Shown here one piece after another: positions 8,690 through 18,281 of a stretch of DNA of 64,000 bases. The DNA lies in the NCBI GenBank assembly GCA_040218145.1, contig JAVJQK010000127.1, positions 150,470 through 214,469 on the forward strand. Direction: 5' to 3'. The translations under genes and the position numbers were made by a program. The stretch comes from Sandaracinaceae bacterium. GTDB taxonomy: Bacteria > Myxococcota_A > Polyangia > Polyangiales > Sandaracinaceae. The stretch's first letter is position 1, and every line of letters starts with the position of its first letter. Under the pieces are notes generated by a model that searched no databases, had not been told where the DNA came from, and saw only the letters and a list, made by a program, of their open reading frames with translations.

Positions 8690-9919
8690 ATGACCCGCGC
8701 TCCGACCGAGTTTCGCTACTGGGATCGCCTCGAGCGGCCGGCCCATCGCTGGATGCGCCGCGCCTCGCGCGCGCTCGGGGGCTTCGACCTCGCGCCGCCC
8801 GACGACGTCGTGCGCGCCTTCGCGGACATGTACTACGACGCCGATCCGCTCGCGGAGGCGTTCGTGCGCGACGTCTACCTCACGCGCGGCATGGCGGCGG
8901 GGCGCGCGATGCTCGAGGACGCGCTGACGAACGGGGCCGGACCCGAGGCGCCGCCCTCGCTGCGCGCGCTCTTCGCGGACATCGACGAGGACCCGCCGTG
9001 GCTCGACCGGGATCGCCTCGAGCGCGGCGCGCGCGTCTTCCGGCGCTGGGGCACGTCCGTCTTTCGCTTCGCGGGCGCGGTGACCCTCGCCGCGTACTCC
9101 GAGAGCTCCGTCGCGAAGCCGCTCGCGCTGACCGGCGCCTACGCAGGCGCGTCGACCAAGCACCGCTTCCTCGAGACGGCGGCCTTCTGGATCGCGGTCT
9201 CCGAGCCCGGCGGCATGCGCCCGGGTGGGGCGGGCCGCGCGTCGGCGCTGCGCGTCCGCATGATGCACGTCTTCGTGCGAGACCGCCTGCTGGCGCACCC
9301 CGACTGGGACCTCGAGGCGTGGGGCGTGCCCATCTCGCAGGCCGACGCGCTGCTGACCCTGATGGGCGGCTCGGTCGCGCCCGGCATCGCGCTGCGGGCC
9401 ATGGGCTACCGCCCGAGCCGCGCCGACATCGAGGCCACGATGCACTTCTGGCGCTACGTCGGACACGTCATGGGCGTGCGGCCGAGGTGGTACCCCGCGT
9501 CGGTCGAGGAGGCGCTGCAGCTCGCGTTCGTGACGCACGTGAAGTCCGCGCGCACGGCGGGTGAAGACGGCGTGCGATTGTGCCAATCCTGGGTCGACGC
9601 GTTCGCGGCGGGGGAGGACGCCACCCTCCGCAGCCGGCTGAGCGACGGAGTGCACCGGGGCTTCACGCGCGCCTTCCTCCCGCCCGCCGCCTACGCCGCG
9701 AACCGCCTCCCGCCCGCCGGGCCGTGGGCGCTGCTCCCCTTCGCCTGCTTCCCGTTCATCTTCGGAGCCGAGACCCTGCGCCGGGCGCTGCCGCCGCTCG
9801 AGCACGTCGCGGATCGGGCCGCTCGCTGGAGGCGCCGCCGCTGGCTCGCGCACCACACGGGCGGGCGTCCCCCGGAGTACGCGCCACGCGATCCCACCGC
9901 TACGCGGGCTCGAGCCTGA
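8690..9919 (+). CDS. DUF2236 (MpaB/rubber oxygenase-like) family protein
   Basis: A 409-residue protein of the DUF2236 family, which includes latex-clearing protein and the fungal oxygenase MpaB, usually b-type haem enzymes acting on hydrophobic substrates. Family hallmarks are RFLETAAFWIAVSEPGG, then RASALRVRMMHVFVRDRLL (the conserved Arg/His segment) near 179-197, and WGVPISQADALLTLMG near 212-227. The C-terminus is basic and aromatic and may be membrane-associated. The start was chosen by the -10 hexamer. The 3' end overlaps the convergent GH44 gene by 20 nt. Substrate unknown. Confidence 0.75.
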   Translation: MTRAPTEFRYWDRLERPAHRWMRRASRALGGFDLAPPDDVVRAFADMYYDADPLAEAFVRDVYLTRGMAAGRAMLEDALTNGAGPEAPPSLRALFADIDEDPPWLDRDRLERGARVFRRWGTSVFRFAGAVTLAAYSESSVAKPLALTGAYAGASTKHRFLETAAFWIAVSEPGGMRPGGAGRASALRVRMMHVFVRDRLLAHPDWDLEAWGVPISQADALLTLMGGSVAPGIALRAMGYRPSRADIEATMHFWRYVGHVMGVRPRWYPASVEEALQLAFVTHVKSARTAGEDGVRLCQSWVDAFAAGEDATLRSRLSDGVHRGFTRAFLPPAAYAANRLPPAGPWALLPFACFPFIFGAETLRRALPPLEHVADRAARWRRRRWLAHHTGGRPPEYAPRDPTATRARA

Positions 9920-11447
9920 GCAGCGAGACGCTCCGCGCGGGCACGGGCACCGTCACGCGGCCGTCGCCCATGGTCAGCGCGGGCGCGTCGCGCGCCTCGG
10001 GGGCGCCGTCGATCACGCGCCGCAGGATCCGCGCGGCGTCCATGCCCTCCACGCGCAGCTCCACGTCCAGCGCCTCGTCCGCGCGCCCGATGATCACGAG
10101 CACGAGCGCCTCGCCGTCCCGGCTCGCCCACACGCCGACCTGCGACAGATCGCTCGAGGCGGCGTCGACCGCCTCGGGCCCGAAGTCCGCGTAGAGCCGG
10201 AGCGCCGCGAACGCATGGTCGTGCGCCTGGTTGGTCAGCGGCCAGTAGCAGGCGGCCAGGACGCCGCGCGTGGCCATCGCGCCCAGCGCGTCCGCGACCG
10301 CGACCGCGCCCGACGGATGCGCGGCGCCGCCGTAGGCCCACTCGGTGATCGCGATCTCGGCCCCGGGCGCGGAGCCGTCGATCCAGGTCTGCAGTCGGTC
10401 GAGGAGCTTGACCGAGCCGCGCAAGTCGTCCTCGACGATCCAGGATGGCTCGAGGTACGTCGGGTCGTGCAGGCTGCGCGGGACCTGCATGCGGAGCCGC
10501 GCCACCGCGTCGCCCTCCGTGTCCTCGGTCACGCTCACCCCGTCCGCGCGCACGTCCGGGTACCAGTGCACGTCGAGCACGTCCACGCGCCCGCGCAGCG
10601 AGCGCAGGTAGGTGCGGATGAAGTGCCGCCCGCGCGCGTCGCTCGCGCCCGTCAGCCGCGTCATCGCGGGCCAGCCGAAGCTCACGGGCCCGAAGATCTT
10701 CGCCCCCGGCGCCTCGTCTCGGATCATCGCCGCGTACTCGCGGCTCGTGTCGATGAGCTCCGCGTAGGTCAGCGCCTCGCGCCGCAGCCGCGGGTGCGTG
10801 ACCGTCCAGCTCGAGGGCTCGTTGTCGAGGGCGAAGAAGACGGTCACGCCGCGCTCCTCGGCCGCCTCGCGCACGAAGCGCACGTACTCGTCCTGGCAGA
10901 CCGCGCCCTCCTCGCATGCGCCCCGTTGGGACCGCGCCACCGACCGTCGGAACCGCGTCGCCAGGTACTCGGGCGTCTGCGCCACGTCACCGTCGGCGTC
11001 CCGGTCGGCGGCCACGTGCCCGAGCATGGGCACGGTGATCAGCGCCGCCGCCCCGCGCGCCTGCGCCGCGTCGAGCACGTCGAGCACCGCGCCTCCGGGC
11101 TCCTCGCGCGCGCTCAGGTACGCGTCGTTCTGGTGCCCGGGCGGGTCCGCGCCCGAGTTCGACGCGTTCGCCCGCCAGTTGTAGTTGCTGGTCCGGTTGC
11201 CCCCGAAGCGGATGAGCTTGGTGTAGGGGCCGAGCGCCTCGAGGTCGGCCAGCCCGTTGATGCCGTAGACGTAGGGCGAGATGGGCCGGCCCTCCGCTCG
11301 CGCGTCGACCGTGATCCGCAGCGTGTCGTCCACGGGCTCCCCCTCCGCGGTCTCCTCCTCCTGGGTGGTCGCGCGCGGCGAGTCCCCCTCACAGCCGGCG
11401 CAGCCGGTCAGCAGGGCGAAGCAAGACAGCACGATCCAGGCACGCAT
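9900..11447 (-). CDS. Glycoside hydrolase family 44 lipoprotein (endoglucanase/xyloglucanase-like)
   Basis: A 515-residue secreted lipoprotein: signal peptide with lipobox LTGC at about 13-16 and an acidic linker to residue 42. The body matches GH44: ISPYVYGIN (56-64), RFGGNRTSNYNW (80-91), the DNEP motif with the presumed acid/base E210, LDVHWYP (291-297), PRSLHDPTYLEPSWI, and ITEWAYGG with the presumed nucleophile E369. Known family members hydrolyse beta-1,4-glucans and xyloglucan by a retaining mechanism. A small beta domain follows at the C-terminus; there is no carbohydrate-binding module. The ATG was chosen for the signal peptide; an upstream in-frame extension looks spurious. Confidence 0.85.
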   Translation of the reverse strand: MRAWIVLSCFALLTGCAGCEGDSPRATTQEEETAEGEPVDDTLRITVDARAEGRPISPYVYGINGLADLEALGPYTKLIRFGGNRTSNYNWRANASNSGADPPGHQNDAYLSAREEPGGAVLDVLDAAQARGAAALITVPMLGHVAADRDADGDVAQTPEYLATRFRRSVARSQRGACEEGAVCQDEYVRFVREAAEERGVTVFFALDNEPSSWTVTHPRLRREALTYAELIDTSREYAAMIRDEAPGAKIFGPVSFGWPAMTRLTGASDARGRHFIRTYLRSLRGRVDVLDVHWYPDVRADGVSVTEDTEGDAVARLRMQVPRSLHDPTYLEPSWIVEDDLRGSVKLLDRLQTWIDGSAPGAEIAITEWAYGGAAHPSGAVAVADALGAMATRGVLAACYWPLTNQAHDHAFAALRLYADFGPEAVDAASSDLSQVGVWASRDGEALVLVIIGRADEALDVELRVEGMDAARILRRVIDGAPEARDAPALTMGDGRVTVPVPARSVSLLRLEPA

Positions 11448-11530
11448 CTGCCCCCTATCTGTCCCCGAAGCCGCCATCCACCAAGACCGCCGCGTGGGGA
11501 GCGCGTCTCCACTCCGCGCTGCCTCGGGGC

Positions 11531-12274
11531 TCACTGCCGAGCGCGTAGGTTGTACTTCGCGATGCAGTAGAGGGCCCGGACGCCGTCGCGCCAGCCGATC
11601 TTCTTGCCCTCGTCGTAGGTTCGACCCGCGTAGCTGATCCCGACCTCGTAGATGCGGACGCCGGGGCGCCGCGCCACCTTCGCGGTGATCTCGGGCTCGA
11701 ACCCGAACCGGTCCTCTTCGATCTCCACCCCCTCGAGGACCTCTCGCCGGAACGCCTTGTAGCAGGTCTCCATGTCGGTGAGGTTCAGGTTGCTGAGCAT
11801 GTTCGAGGCGGACGTGAGCACTTTGTTGCCGACGGAGTGCCAGTAGTACAGGACCCGGTGAGGGCCGGCGCCGGAGAAGCGGGAGCCGTACACGACGTCC
11901 GCCCTGCCCTCGAGGATGGGCGCGAGAAGCTTCGGGTACTCCCCGGGGTCGTACTCGAGGTCGGCGTCCTGAACGAGGACAATCTCGCCCGTAGCCGCCT
12001 CGAAGCCTGCTCGAAGCGCCGCGCCCTTCCCACGGTTCTCTGGTTGGAGAATCACCCGGGTTCGCGGGCTGTCCGCGAGCGTGGCGAGCAGCTCTCGGCT
12101 GCGGTCCGTGGAGCCGTCGTCGACGAGGATGATCTCGAGCTGCCAGCGCAGGCCCGTCTGCGGCCTCGCCTCCGACTCACGGACGCGGCGCACCAGCTCG
12201 AGGAGGGTGCGCTCCTCGTTGAACACGGGGATGACCGCCGAGACGAGCGTGACGTGATCAGAGCTTCGTTGCAT
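11531..12274 (-). CDS. Glycosyltransferase family 2 (dolichyl-phosphate-sugar synthase-like)
   Basis: A 247-residue GT-A enzyme. [16 protein letters not shown] starts the nucleotide-binding domain, [16 protein letters not shown] follows, and [18 protein letters not shown] carries the metal-binding [18 protein letters not shown] and the C-terminal acceptor segment [12 protein letters not shown] are typical of DPM1-like polyprenyl-phosphate sugar transferases. The start at 12274 overlaps the upstream methyltransferase by 17 nt, suggesting one operon. A lipid-linked sugar made here could feed the neighbouring GT-C-like membrane proteins (inference). Confidence 0.88.
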   Translation of the reverse strand: MQRSSDHVTLVSAVIPVFNEERTLLELVRRVRESEARPQTGLRWQLEIILVDDGSTDRSRELLATLADSPRTRVILQPENRGKGAALRAGFEAATGEIVLVQDADLEYDPGEYPKLLAPILEGRADVVYGSRFSGAGPHRVLYYWHSVGNKVLTSASNMLSNLNLTDMETCYKAFRREVLEGVEIEEDRFGFEPEITAKVARRPGVRIYEVGISYAGRTYDEGKKIGWRDGVRALYCIAKYNLRARQ

Positions 12275-12998
12275 GACAGATGAGTCCGAGGCCAATGGGG
12301 GGTGGACGGCGCTCCAGGCGCCGCACGATCGGGACCAAGCGGTCGAAGGCGTGCGTCTGGTGCGTCGAGAGGGACGCGCGCCGGAGTAGCCTCCCGTTGA
12401 GCAGCCAGCCGAGCAGACCGACGGCGTTCATGTAGTGAAGGCGGTCGACGCGAAGGCCGGCCCCCTCCATCAGGGCGCGAAACGACCGCTTGCCGTATCG
12501 CCGATAGTGCAGGAGGTGCCGGTCGAGGGAGCCGTACGCCCAGTCACAAGCGGGGACATAGCTCAGCAGGCGCCCACCTGGGCGGAGCCGACCCGCGAGG
12601 GCCTCCACCGCCGACAGGTCGTCTTCGACGTGCTCGATCACGTTCAGCGAGACGATGGCGTCGAAGCGACGCTCACGGATCTCACTTGGCATGTCGCGAC
12701 CCAGCTCGTACTGGACCACCCGGACGTCACGTCTCCCGTCGAAGCGTCGCTGCAACTCCGAGACGTAGCTCGTGGACATCTCACTGACGGTGAGACTGTC
12801 GCAGGCCTCCGCGATCAGCGCTGACATGTTCCCGATCCCGGCTCCGATCTCCAGCACGTCGCCCTGGAGGCCGTCCGCGAGCGCCTCGAAGTACCAGCGA
12901 TTGATGCGCGGCGTCTCCGCGAAGGTTTCGAGCGCGGAGAGCCCATGGTGCGCGACCGGAAACGCGCGCTTCCTCGAGACTTCACTGGGCCGGTCCAT
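12258..12998 (-). CDS. SAM-dependent class I methyltransferase
   Basis: A 246-residue methyltransferase. SAM-binding motif I is [14 protein letters not shown] near 50-63. An acidic residue ends beta-2 (TVSEMSTSY), and [16 protein letters not shown] near 117-132 is motif [23 protein letters not shown] is the post-I loop region. ATG at 12998, 11 nt after the stop of the upstream membrane gene and overlapping the following GT2 gene, so it belongs to a membrane protein-methyltransferase-GT2 operon. Acceptor unknown; a glycan or lipid intermediate is plausible from context. Confidence 0.82.
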   Translation of the reverse strand: MDRPSEVSRKRAFPVAHHGLSALETFAETPRINRWYFEALADGLQGDVLEIGAGIGNMSALIAEACDSLTVSEMSTSYVSELQRRFDGRRDVRVVQYELGRDMPSEIRERRFDAIVSLNVIEHVEDDLSAVEALAGRLRPGGRLLSYVPACDWAYGSLDRHLLHYRRYGKRSFRALMEGAGLRVDRLHYMNAVGLLGWLLNGRLLRRASLSTHQTHAFDRLVPIVRRLERRPPPIGLGLICHATKL

Positions 12999-13009
12999 CG
13001 GCGCGAGGG

Positions 13010-15277
13010 TTACCGTGCCGTGAAGCGACCGTCCACCAGAACTGCCCTCCCGTGGAGCGTCAACGCCAAGTCCGCGCCGGCTCGGGGCACGGGCAGGCGG
13101 TGCACGTGCACGCGGCCTCCTGCCAGGTCGGCGAGGTCGATGCGCTCTGTCATCTGGTCGTCGAAGGCGATCTCGAGGGTGCCCGCGCTCGGGAGCTCGT
13201 CCGCGAGGGCGACGCGCAGTTCGAGCGTTTCCCCCTCGGCCACCGTCGGCCACCGGACGGTCCGAGGTCGGCTCGGGCTCGCGGTGAGCAGGAACATCTC
13301 CGACTCCCGTCCGCCCACGTGCAGCGGAGCGCTGGTGGCCAGACCCGTTTCCCCGTGAACGCCGCGGTCGAGCGTCGCGCACTCCCAGTTGAGGTGCTCC
13401 CAGGCCAGGAAATCGCACGGCGTGGTGCCGGAGTAAACCTCCGCGTGGCGCACCCCTCCGGGGCTCGCGATCCGAAAGCTCGTGTCACCGCGCCGCGCCG
13501 CGCCGATCGCCACGAGCGCGCTCGCGACGCCGACGAGCAGGATCATGGCGCGGGGGCGGTCGAGGCGGCGCCACGCGAGCGTGAGCGCGCTCCCCGCGTG
13601 CTCCAGCGTCGCCGGCAGGGCGACACAGCCGCAGGCGAGCGCAAAGAGCGGCGTGCTGCCCGATCCCAGGCTGGCGAGCCGAGGGACCGCGAGCAAGACG
13701 AGCGGCGCGAGCAGCCACGCGCGGCGCCGCAGAAGCGGCACCCCGATGAGGGCCAGCGCTCCGAGCGCGATCGGCGTCGGGGCCTGCCACCAGGTGTCGC
13801 CGGGGGAGTCGCTCGCGAGGACGGCCACACCCGCCGCTCCGCACGCGAGCCCCAGGGCGACAGCCGTTCGCTTCACCGCCAGCGAGAGCATCACCAACAG
13901 CGCGAAGCCCAGATCGATGGACGGAGTCGCGAGCCGATCCAGCACCCCGGGGAGCGTCCCGAGCACGAGCGGCGCGAGCACCGTGAGCCGGGTTCCTCGG
14001 GCGCGGCGCGCCACGAGCGCGGCGGCGAACGCCAACGCGCCGGAGAAGAGGGCGCCCCCAGCCAGGCTCGCGGCGGCTTCTCCCTCGAGCGTCGACAGCG
14101 CCGAGCCTCGGCTCGCCACCACCATCGCGGCGATCGCGAAGGCCGCCACGCCGGGGGCGCGCAGCCCTGGTCGCCGACGGAGAACCGTACTGACGCCGTC
14201 CAGGGTCATCGCGATGGCCGGCGTCAGGAGCGCGAGCGTCGGCCACAGGAACCGATCACCGTACCAGGTGTACTTGGCGAAGACGGCGACGGAGGCGACC
14301 ACGGCGTAGAGGATCGCGACCCCGAGGCCCCGCCGTCGCCAGAGGGCCCACGCGAGCCCCGGACCGGCGAGCGCGAGGAACGTGGAGCGGTGGCTCACGC
14401 CGTACGGGCCGCCCCACAGGGCGCCGAGACCCTGACTCAGCGGTACGTCGAAGGCGCCGCCCACGTCGGCCAAAGACAACGTGCCATCCACGCGCACCAG
14501 CACTCGGTTGTAGCCGCTCCACCAGGGTGCGCCGTAGAGCATCCAGTTCGCCGCCGCGATCACCGCGATCATCCCGGTGCCCGCCAGCAACGCGCGCCCG
14601 AGCGTGGCGCGGTCGCCTCGCAGCATCGCGAGGATGGCGAGCGCCGGGACCCAGAGGAGAACGGTGGGGCGGCACATCACGGCCAGGCCGACGAGGAACC
14701 CGGCCCATGCCCCCCGTCGCCACGACAGCGCGGTCAGCGCGAGCGCGAACAGGCCGAGGATCAGGACGTCGACGTGGTAGTCGTAGACATACTCGCGGAG
14801 GCTGGTGGCGAGGGTCGCTCCGAACACCGCCGCGGCGGCGGCGGGGCTGGAAGCCCAGCGCTGACAGAACGCGAAGAGCGCGCCGCCCGCGAGCCCGAAG
14901 AAGAGCACGTTGAACAGCAGCGTGCCCAGTAGCCCGAAGGCCCAGAAGAGCGGAGTCGAGAGGATCGGCAGCGCGATGGTGTGCTTGGGCATCCGACGCC
15001 CATCGGCGCCGCGCGCCAAGTTGCTCCACGAGGCGTCGAGATCGTGGTTCCACCCGAGGTCGTCCTCGTACCAGCTGGCGGCGAACTCCTCCTGGACGAA
15101 GCTCGCTTCCTCCACCAGCGTCGTGTTCACGTTGACGTAGAAACGCCCGTCGCGCTGGATCCACGTGCTGGGGACGTATTGCGTCGCCGCCTGTACGCCT
15201 GCCACAAGGAGGATGGCCAAGGCGACACTCGGCACCAACCTCGAGCCGAAGGACGGCAAGGGATCCGCTGCCTTCAC
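13010..15277 (-). CDS. Polytopic GT-C-like membrane protein with C-terminal soluble domain
   Basis: A 755-residue protein with about a dozen hydrophobic helices between residues 12 and 590 and an extracytoplasmic beta-rich domain at about 595-755. After the first helix comes a long loop with RDGRFYVN, resembling the acidic first-loop motif of GT-C lipid-sugar-dependent transferases, so transfer of sugars from polyprenyl-phosphate donors is plausible but unproven. Starts at GTG, 7 nt after a TAGGCT -10 element. First gene of an operon with a methyltransferase and a DPM1-like GT2, whose product could be its donor. Confidence 0.6.
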   Translation of the reverse strand: MKAADPLPSFGSRLVPSVALAILLVAGVQAATQYVPSTWIQRDGRFYVNVNTTLVEEASFVQEEFAASWYEDDLGWNHDLDASWSNLARGADGRRMPKHTIALPILSTPLFWAFGLLGTLLFNVLFFGLAGGALFAFCQRWASSPAAAAAVFGATLATSLREYVYDYHVDVLILGLFALALTALSWRRGAWAGFLVGLAVMCRPTVLLWVPALAILAMLRGDRATLGRALLAGTGMIAVIAAANWMLYGAPWWSGYNRVLVRVDGTLSLADVGGAFDVPLSQGLGALWGGPYGVSHRSTFLALAGPGLAWALWRRRGLGVAILYAVVASVAVFAKYTWYGDRFLWPTLALLTPAIAMTLDGVSTVLRRRPGLRAPGVAAFAIAAMVVASRGSALSTLEGEAAASLAGGALFSGALAFAAALVARRARGTRLTVLAPLVLGTLPGVLDRLATPSIDLGFALLVMLSLAVKRTAVALGLACGAAGVAVLASDSPGDTWWQAPTPIALGALALIGVPLLRRRAWLLAPLVLLAVPRLASLGSGSTPLFALACGCVALPATLEHAGSALTLAWRRLDRPRAMILLVGVASALVAIGAARRGDTSFRIASPGGVRHAEVYSGTTPCDFLAWEHLNWECATLDRGVHGETGLATSAPLHVGGRESEMFLLTASPSRPRTVRWPTVAEGETLELRVALADELPSAGTLEIAFDDQMTERIDLADLAGGRVHVHRLPVPRAGADLALTLHGRAVLVDGRFTAR

Positions 15278-15284
15278 GCGGCCG

Positions 15285-15290
15285 AGCCTA
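15285..15290 (-). promoter_or_regulatory. -10 element TAGGCT for the membrane protein/methyltransferase/GT2 operon
   Basis: TAGGCT (minus strand) is exactly 7 nt before the GTG at 15277, predicting a leaderless mRNA. Confidence 0.5.
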
Positions 15291-15384
15291 CACCGAAGCC
15301 ACGGGCGCGCACCTCCCCGTGGTGGAGATCACGGCGGCGCGCCTACGGTTCCTCTACGGTGCCGGCACAGCAGAAGGAGACCGG

Positions 15385-16803
15385 GTGAGCCAAGAGAAGA
15401 AGCAGGGCATGGGCACGACCGCCGTCTGGGCGGGAGAAGAGGGCGAGCAGCCCTATGGCGCGACGGTCGTTCCGGTCGTGCACAGCGTCACCTACAACTA
15501 CGACGACGTGGACGAGTGGTTCGCGGTCGCCACCGGTACCCAGCCCGGCCACATCTACTCGCGCAACACCAACCCGACCGTCGACGCGCTCGAGAAGAAG
15601 ATGGCCGGTCTCGAGGCGGCGGAGGACGCGACGAGCTTCTCCACCGGGATGGCCGCGATCAGCAACACGCTCTTCACGCTGCTCTCGCCCGGCGACCGCG
15701 TCGTGAGCGTGAAGGACAGCTACGGCGGCACCCTCAAGGTCTTCACGGACTTCCTCCCGCGCTTCGGCGTGGAGGTCGAGCTGTGCGAGACCGAGGACCA
15801 CGAGGCCATCGAGGCCGCGGTGGCCAAGGGCTGCAAGGTCCTCTACCTCGAGACGCCCACCAACCCGACGCTGAAGGTGCTCGACCTCGAGCGACTCTCC
15901 AAGGCGGGGCACGCGCAGGGCGCGACGGTCGTGGTCGACAACACCTTCAGCACGCCGATCAACCAGCGCCCGCTCGAGCTCGGCGCGGACCTCGTCGTGT
16001 ACAGCGGCACGAAGTTCCTCAACGGCCACTCCGACGCGATGTGCGGCATCCTGACGGGCAGCCGCGAGCTCGTGCGGCAGGTCTTCCACTTCCGCGAGAT
16101 CAACGGCGCGAGCCTGCACGCCTCGACCGCGTACCTCGTGATGCGGGGCCTGAAGACGCTCGAGCTCCGCATCGCGCGGCACAACGAGAACGCCGGGCGC
16201 CTCGCGCGCTTCCTCGCCGAGCGCGACGAGGTCGAGCAGGTGAACTACCCGGGCCTCGAGACGCACCGCGGCCACGACATCGCCAAGCGCCAGATGCTCG
16301 GCTACGGCGGCATGCTCTCCTTCTCGCTGAAGGGCGGCATGGACGCGGTGAAGGCGTTCATGCCCAAGCTCCGCTTCGCCCACCGCGGCGCCTCGCTCGG
16401 CTCGGTCGGCACGCTGGTCGGCTCCCCCGGGACCACGAGCCACGTCGAGGTCCCGAAGGAGGAGCGCGCCAAGGCCGGCATCCCCGAGGGCCTCGTGCGC
16501 GTCTCGGCTGGCATCGAGAACGGCGACGACCTCATCGCCGACTTCAGCCCGGCGCTCGCGAGCTCGTCGGCGGCCCCCCCCTCCCCCCCCCCGTCCGTAG
16601 GGCGGATGACGACATTGAGCGTGCGCAAACGTCCTTTGCACAAGGAGACGGGCGCGGGTATGCACGTCGTGTGTCGTCGCGACGCGCGCTTGCCTCGTAC
16701 TTCCCCGGGTGGTGGCGACTCGAGGGCGCCGGTGCGGGCGTATGGGATCGCGAGCGCCTCGCGCTGTGTCTCGTGCTGCTCGCGGCCGCTGCCATCCGCC
16801 TGA
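15385..16803 (+). CDS. Cystathionine gamma-synthase/gamma-lyase-type enzyme with aberrant C-terminal extension
   Basis: PLP-dependent transsulfuration enzyme (Cys/Met metabolism family). GTG start with an ideal AAGGAG 5 nt upstream. Motifs: YSRNTNPT (58-65), TSFSTGMAAI (83-92), YLETPTNPTLKV, VVDNTFSTP, the PLP lysine K210 in YSGTKFLNGHSD, and SLGSVGTLVGSP near 337-348. Substrate preference (gamma-synthase, gamma-lyase or O-acylhomoserine sulfhydrylase) cannot be told. Family homology ends near residue 390. The frame then runs through a C8-T-C10 tract and about 70 unrelated residues into the next gene. One C fewer would give a TAG stop at 16600 and 404 residues, so the annotated end is probably wrong in vivo. 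Confidence 0.85.
   Translation: MSQEKKQGMGTTAVWAGEEGEQPYGATVVPVVHSVTYNYDDVDEWFAVATGTQPGHIYSRNTNPTVDALEKKMAGLEAAEDATSFSTGMAAISNTLFTLLSPGDRVVSVKDSYGGTLKVFTDFLPRFGVEVELCETEDHEAIEAAVAKGCKVLYLETPTNPTLKVLDLERLSKAGHAQGATVVVDNTFSTPINQRPLELGADLVVYSGTKFLNGHSDAMCGILTGSRELVRQVFHFREINGASLHASTAYLVMRGLKTLELRIARHNENAGRLARFLAERDEVEQVNYPGLETHRGHDIAKRQMLGYGGMLSFSLKGGMDAVKAFMPKLRFAHRGASLGSVGTLVGSPGTTSHVEVPKEERAKAGIPEGLVRVSAGIENGDDLIADFSPALASSSAAPPSPPPSVGRMTTLSVRKRPLHKETGAGMHVVCRRDARLPRTSPGGGDSRAPVRAYGIASASRCVSCCSRPLPSA
16574..16592 (+). repeat. C8-T-C10 homopolymer tract at the end of the transsulfuration gene
   Basis: Eight C, one T, then ten C. It sits where family homology ends. Loss of one C would bring TAG (16598-16600) into frame. 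It could be a sequencing indel or a slippage-prone tract. Confidence 0.8.
16659..16664 (+). promoter_or_regulatory. -10-like element TATGCA for the GT39-family gene
   Basis: TATGCA is 6 nt before the GTG at 16671, fitting the window's start-proximal hexamer pattern except for the last base. Confidence 0.3.
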
Positions 16804-18281
16804 CCGGCTTGGCCGACGTCCCGCCGGGGCTCTACTGCGATGAGGCCTCGACAGGCTACGACGCGTGGAGCCTCGCCCTCACGGGGCGCGATCAATACGG
16901 AGAGATGTTTCCTCTCTTCGCGCGCTCGTTCGGCGACTACAACGAGGCGAGCTACCGCTACCTCGCGGCTCCGATCATCGCCGCGCTCGGCCCCACCGTG
17001 ATGGCGGTGCGCCTGCCGGCGGCGCTCGCGGGCACTGCGCTCGTCGGCCTGCTCTACGTCCTCGGGGGGCAGCTCTTCTCCCGCCGCGCCGGGCTCGTCG
17101 CGGCGGCGCTCGGGGCCACCAGCCCTTGGCTCGTCCTGTTCAGCCGGGTCGGGTTCCGCGGGATCCTGCTCCCGCTCGCGCTGAGCGCCGCCGTCGCGCT
17201 CTTCCTCTCGGCCGTTCGACGGCGCCGATCGCTCCTTCCCGCGGCGCTCCTCTTCTCTCTCGCCCTCTGGACCTACACCCCCGCTCGTTTGCTCGTGCCA
17301 GCCGTGGTGGTGCTCTGCGCCGCGCTCCACGCACGGTCGCTGAGGCTGCATGCTCGCCACCTCGGATCCGCCGCCGCGCTCTTCTGCTTGGTGCTCTCAG
17401 GCCTCGCGACCTTCTGGTTCTCCGAAGACGGCATGGCTCGTACGAGCGCTGAGCTCCGCGACTCCCTCGAACTCGGACCCCTCCGCGACGACCTCCTGGC
17501 CTATCTCAGCCCGGCCTTCCTCTTCGAGCGGGGCGATGCCAACCTCCGCCACTCCATGCCCGAGTGGGGGCTCCTCCTGCCCTTCGAGTGGTTGACGGTG
17601 GCGTGGGGCGTGGGCGCCTTCGTCCGTGCGCCGTCCAGGGCGGGCGCTCTCGTCCTCGGCTGGGTCGTGCTCGGTGTCCTCCCGGCGGCGCTCACGGCCG
17701 AGGGGCACGCGCTGCGCGCGGTCGGCGCCGCGCCCGCTTTCACGCTGCTCTCCGCCGCGGGCGTGGACGCGCTTCTGTCCTCCGTTCGCCGTCCGTTGTG
17801 GCGACGGACCCTCGCCTTTGGTCTGGCGGCCGCAGTCGCGGTTTTCGGCTACGCGGCCGTGTGGCGCACGATGCATGGCGAGTACAGAGAGACGTCACCC
17901 GCTCACTGGCAGTGGGGGATGCGAGAGGGGGTCGCTGCGCTCGAGGCCAGCCACCGGTCTTGTCGTGTCGTGAGCGCGGGGCTCTTCCTGCCCCACATCT
18001 TCATCCTCTTTCACGGGAGAGTGCCGCCGGCGCACTATCAGGCGCAGCCACTCACGCAGATCTCACAAGAGAACATGCGGTATTCCCGCTTCGACCTCGC
18101 TCCTTGGCACGTCGCGCCGCTGTCGAGCGCGGCCGCGGAGCACGCCGGCTGCGTGTTCCTGGGGGGAGCGGCAGAAGTCGAGGGGCTCGCTGTGCCGGGC
18201 CTTCGCGTCACCGAGAGGTTGATCGGACCCGACGGCGTGCACCACTTGACGGTGTTCGTCGTCGACGCGGCTACGCCTTGA
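16671..18281 (+). CDS. GT39/PMT-type membrane glycosyltransferase
   Basis: A 536-residue polytopic protein with about 10-12 membrane helices. After the first helix the extracytoplasmic loop has YCDEASTGYDAW (D57, E58), the acidic motif of protein O-mannosyltransferase/ArnT-type GT-C enzymes. A further loop with SPWLVLFSRVGFRG matches the family. The C-terminal part is an extracytoplasmic soluble domain. It probably transfers a sugar from a lipid carrier to an envelope acceptor. The GTG start is a best guess (only in-frame candidate before the first helix, with a -10-like hexamer 6 nt upstream); an AAGGAG lies too far away, at 23 nt. The 3' end overlaps the convergent M24 gene by 11 nt. Confidence 0.72.
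   Translation: MSSRRALASYFPGWWRLEGAGAGVWDRERLALCLVLLAAAAIRLTGLADVPPGLYCDEASTGYDAWSLALTGRDQYGEMFPLFARSFGDYNEASYRYLAAPIIAALGPTVMAVRLPAALAGTALVGLLYVLGGQLFSRRAGLVAAALGATSPWLVLFSRVGFRGILLPLALSAAVALFLSAVRRRRSLLPAALLFSLALWTYTPARLLVPAVVVLCAALHARSLRLHARHLGSAAALFCLVLSGLATFWFSEDGMARTSAELRDSLELGPLRDDLLAYLSPAFLFERGDANLRHSMPEWGLLLPFEWLTVAWGVGAFVRAPSRAGALVLGWVVLGVLPAALTAEGHALRAVGAAPAFTLLSAAGVDALLSSVRRPLWRRTLAFGLAAAVAVFGYAAVWRTMHGEYRETSPAHWQWGMREGVAALEASHRSCRVVSAGLFLPHIFILFHGRVPPAHYQAQPLTQISQENMRYSRFDLAPWHVAPLSSAAAEHAGCVFLGGAAEVEGLAVPGLRVTERLIGPDGVHHLTVFVVDAATP

Noticed and set aside
15165..16670. Upstream part of the long frame that ends in the GT39-like gene
   Set aside because: It overlaps the transsulfuration enzyme out of frame and is Arg/Pro/Ala-rich without motifs; protein-like sequence begins only at GTG 16671.
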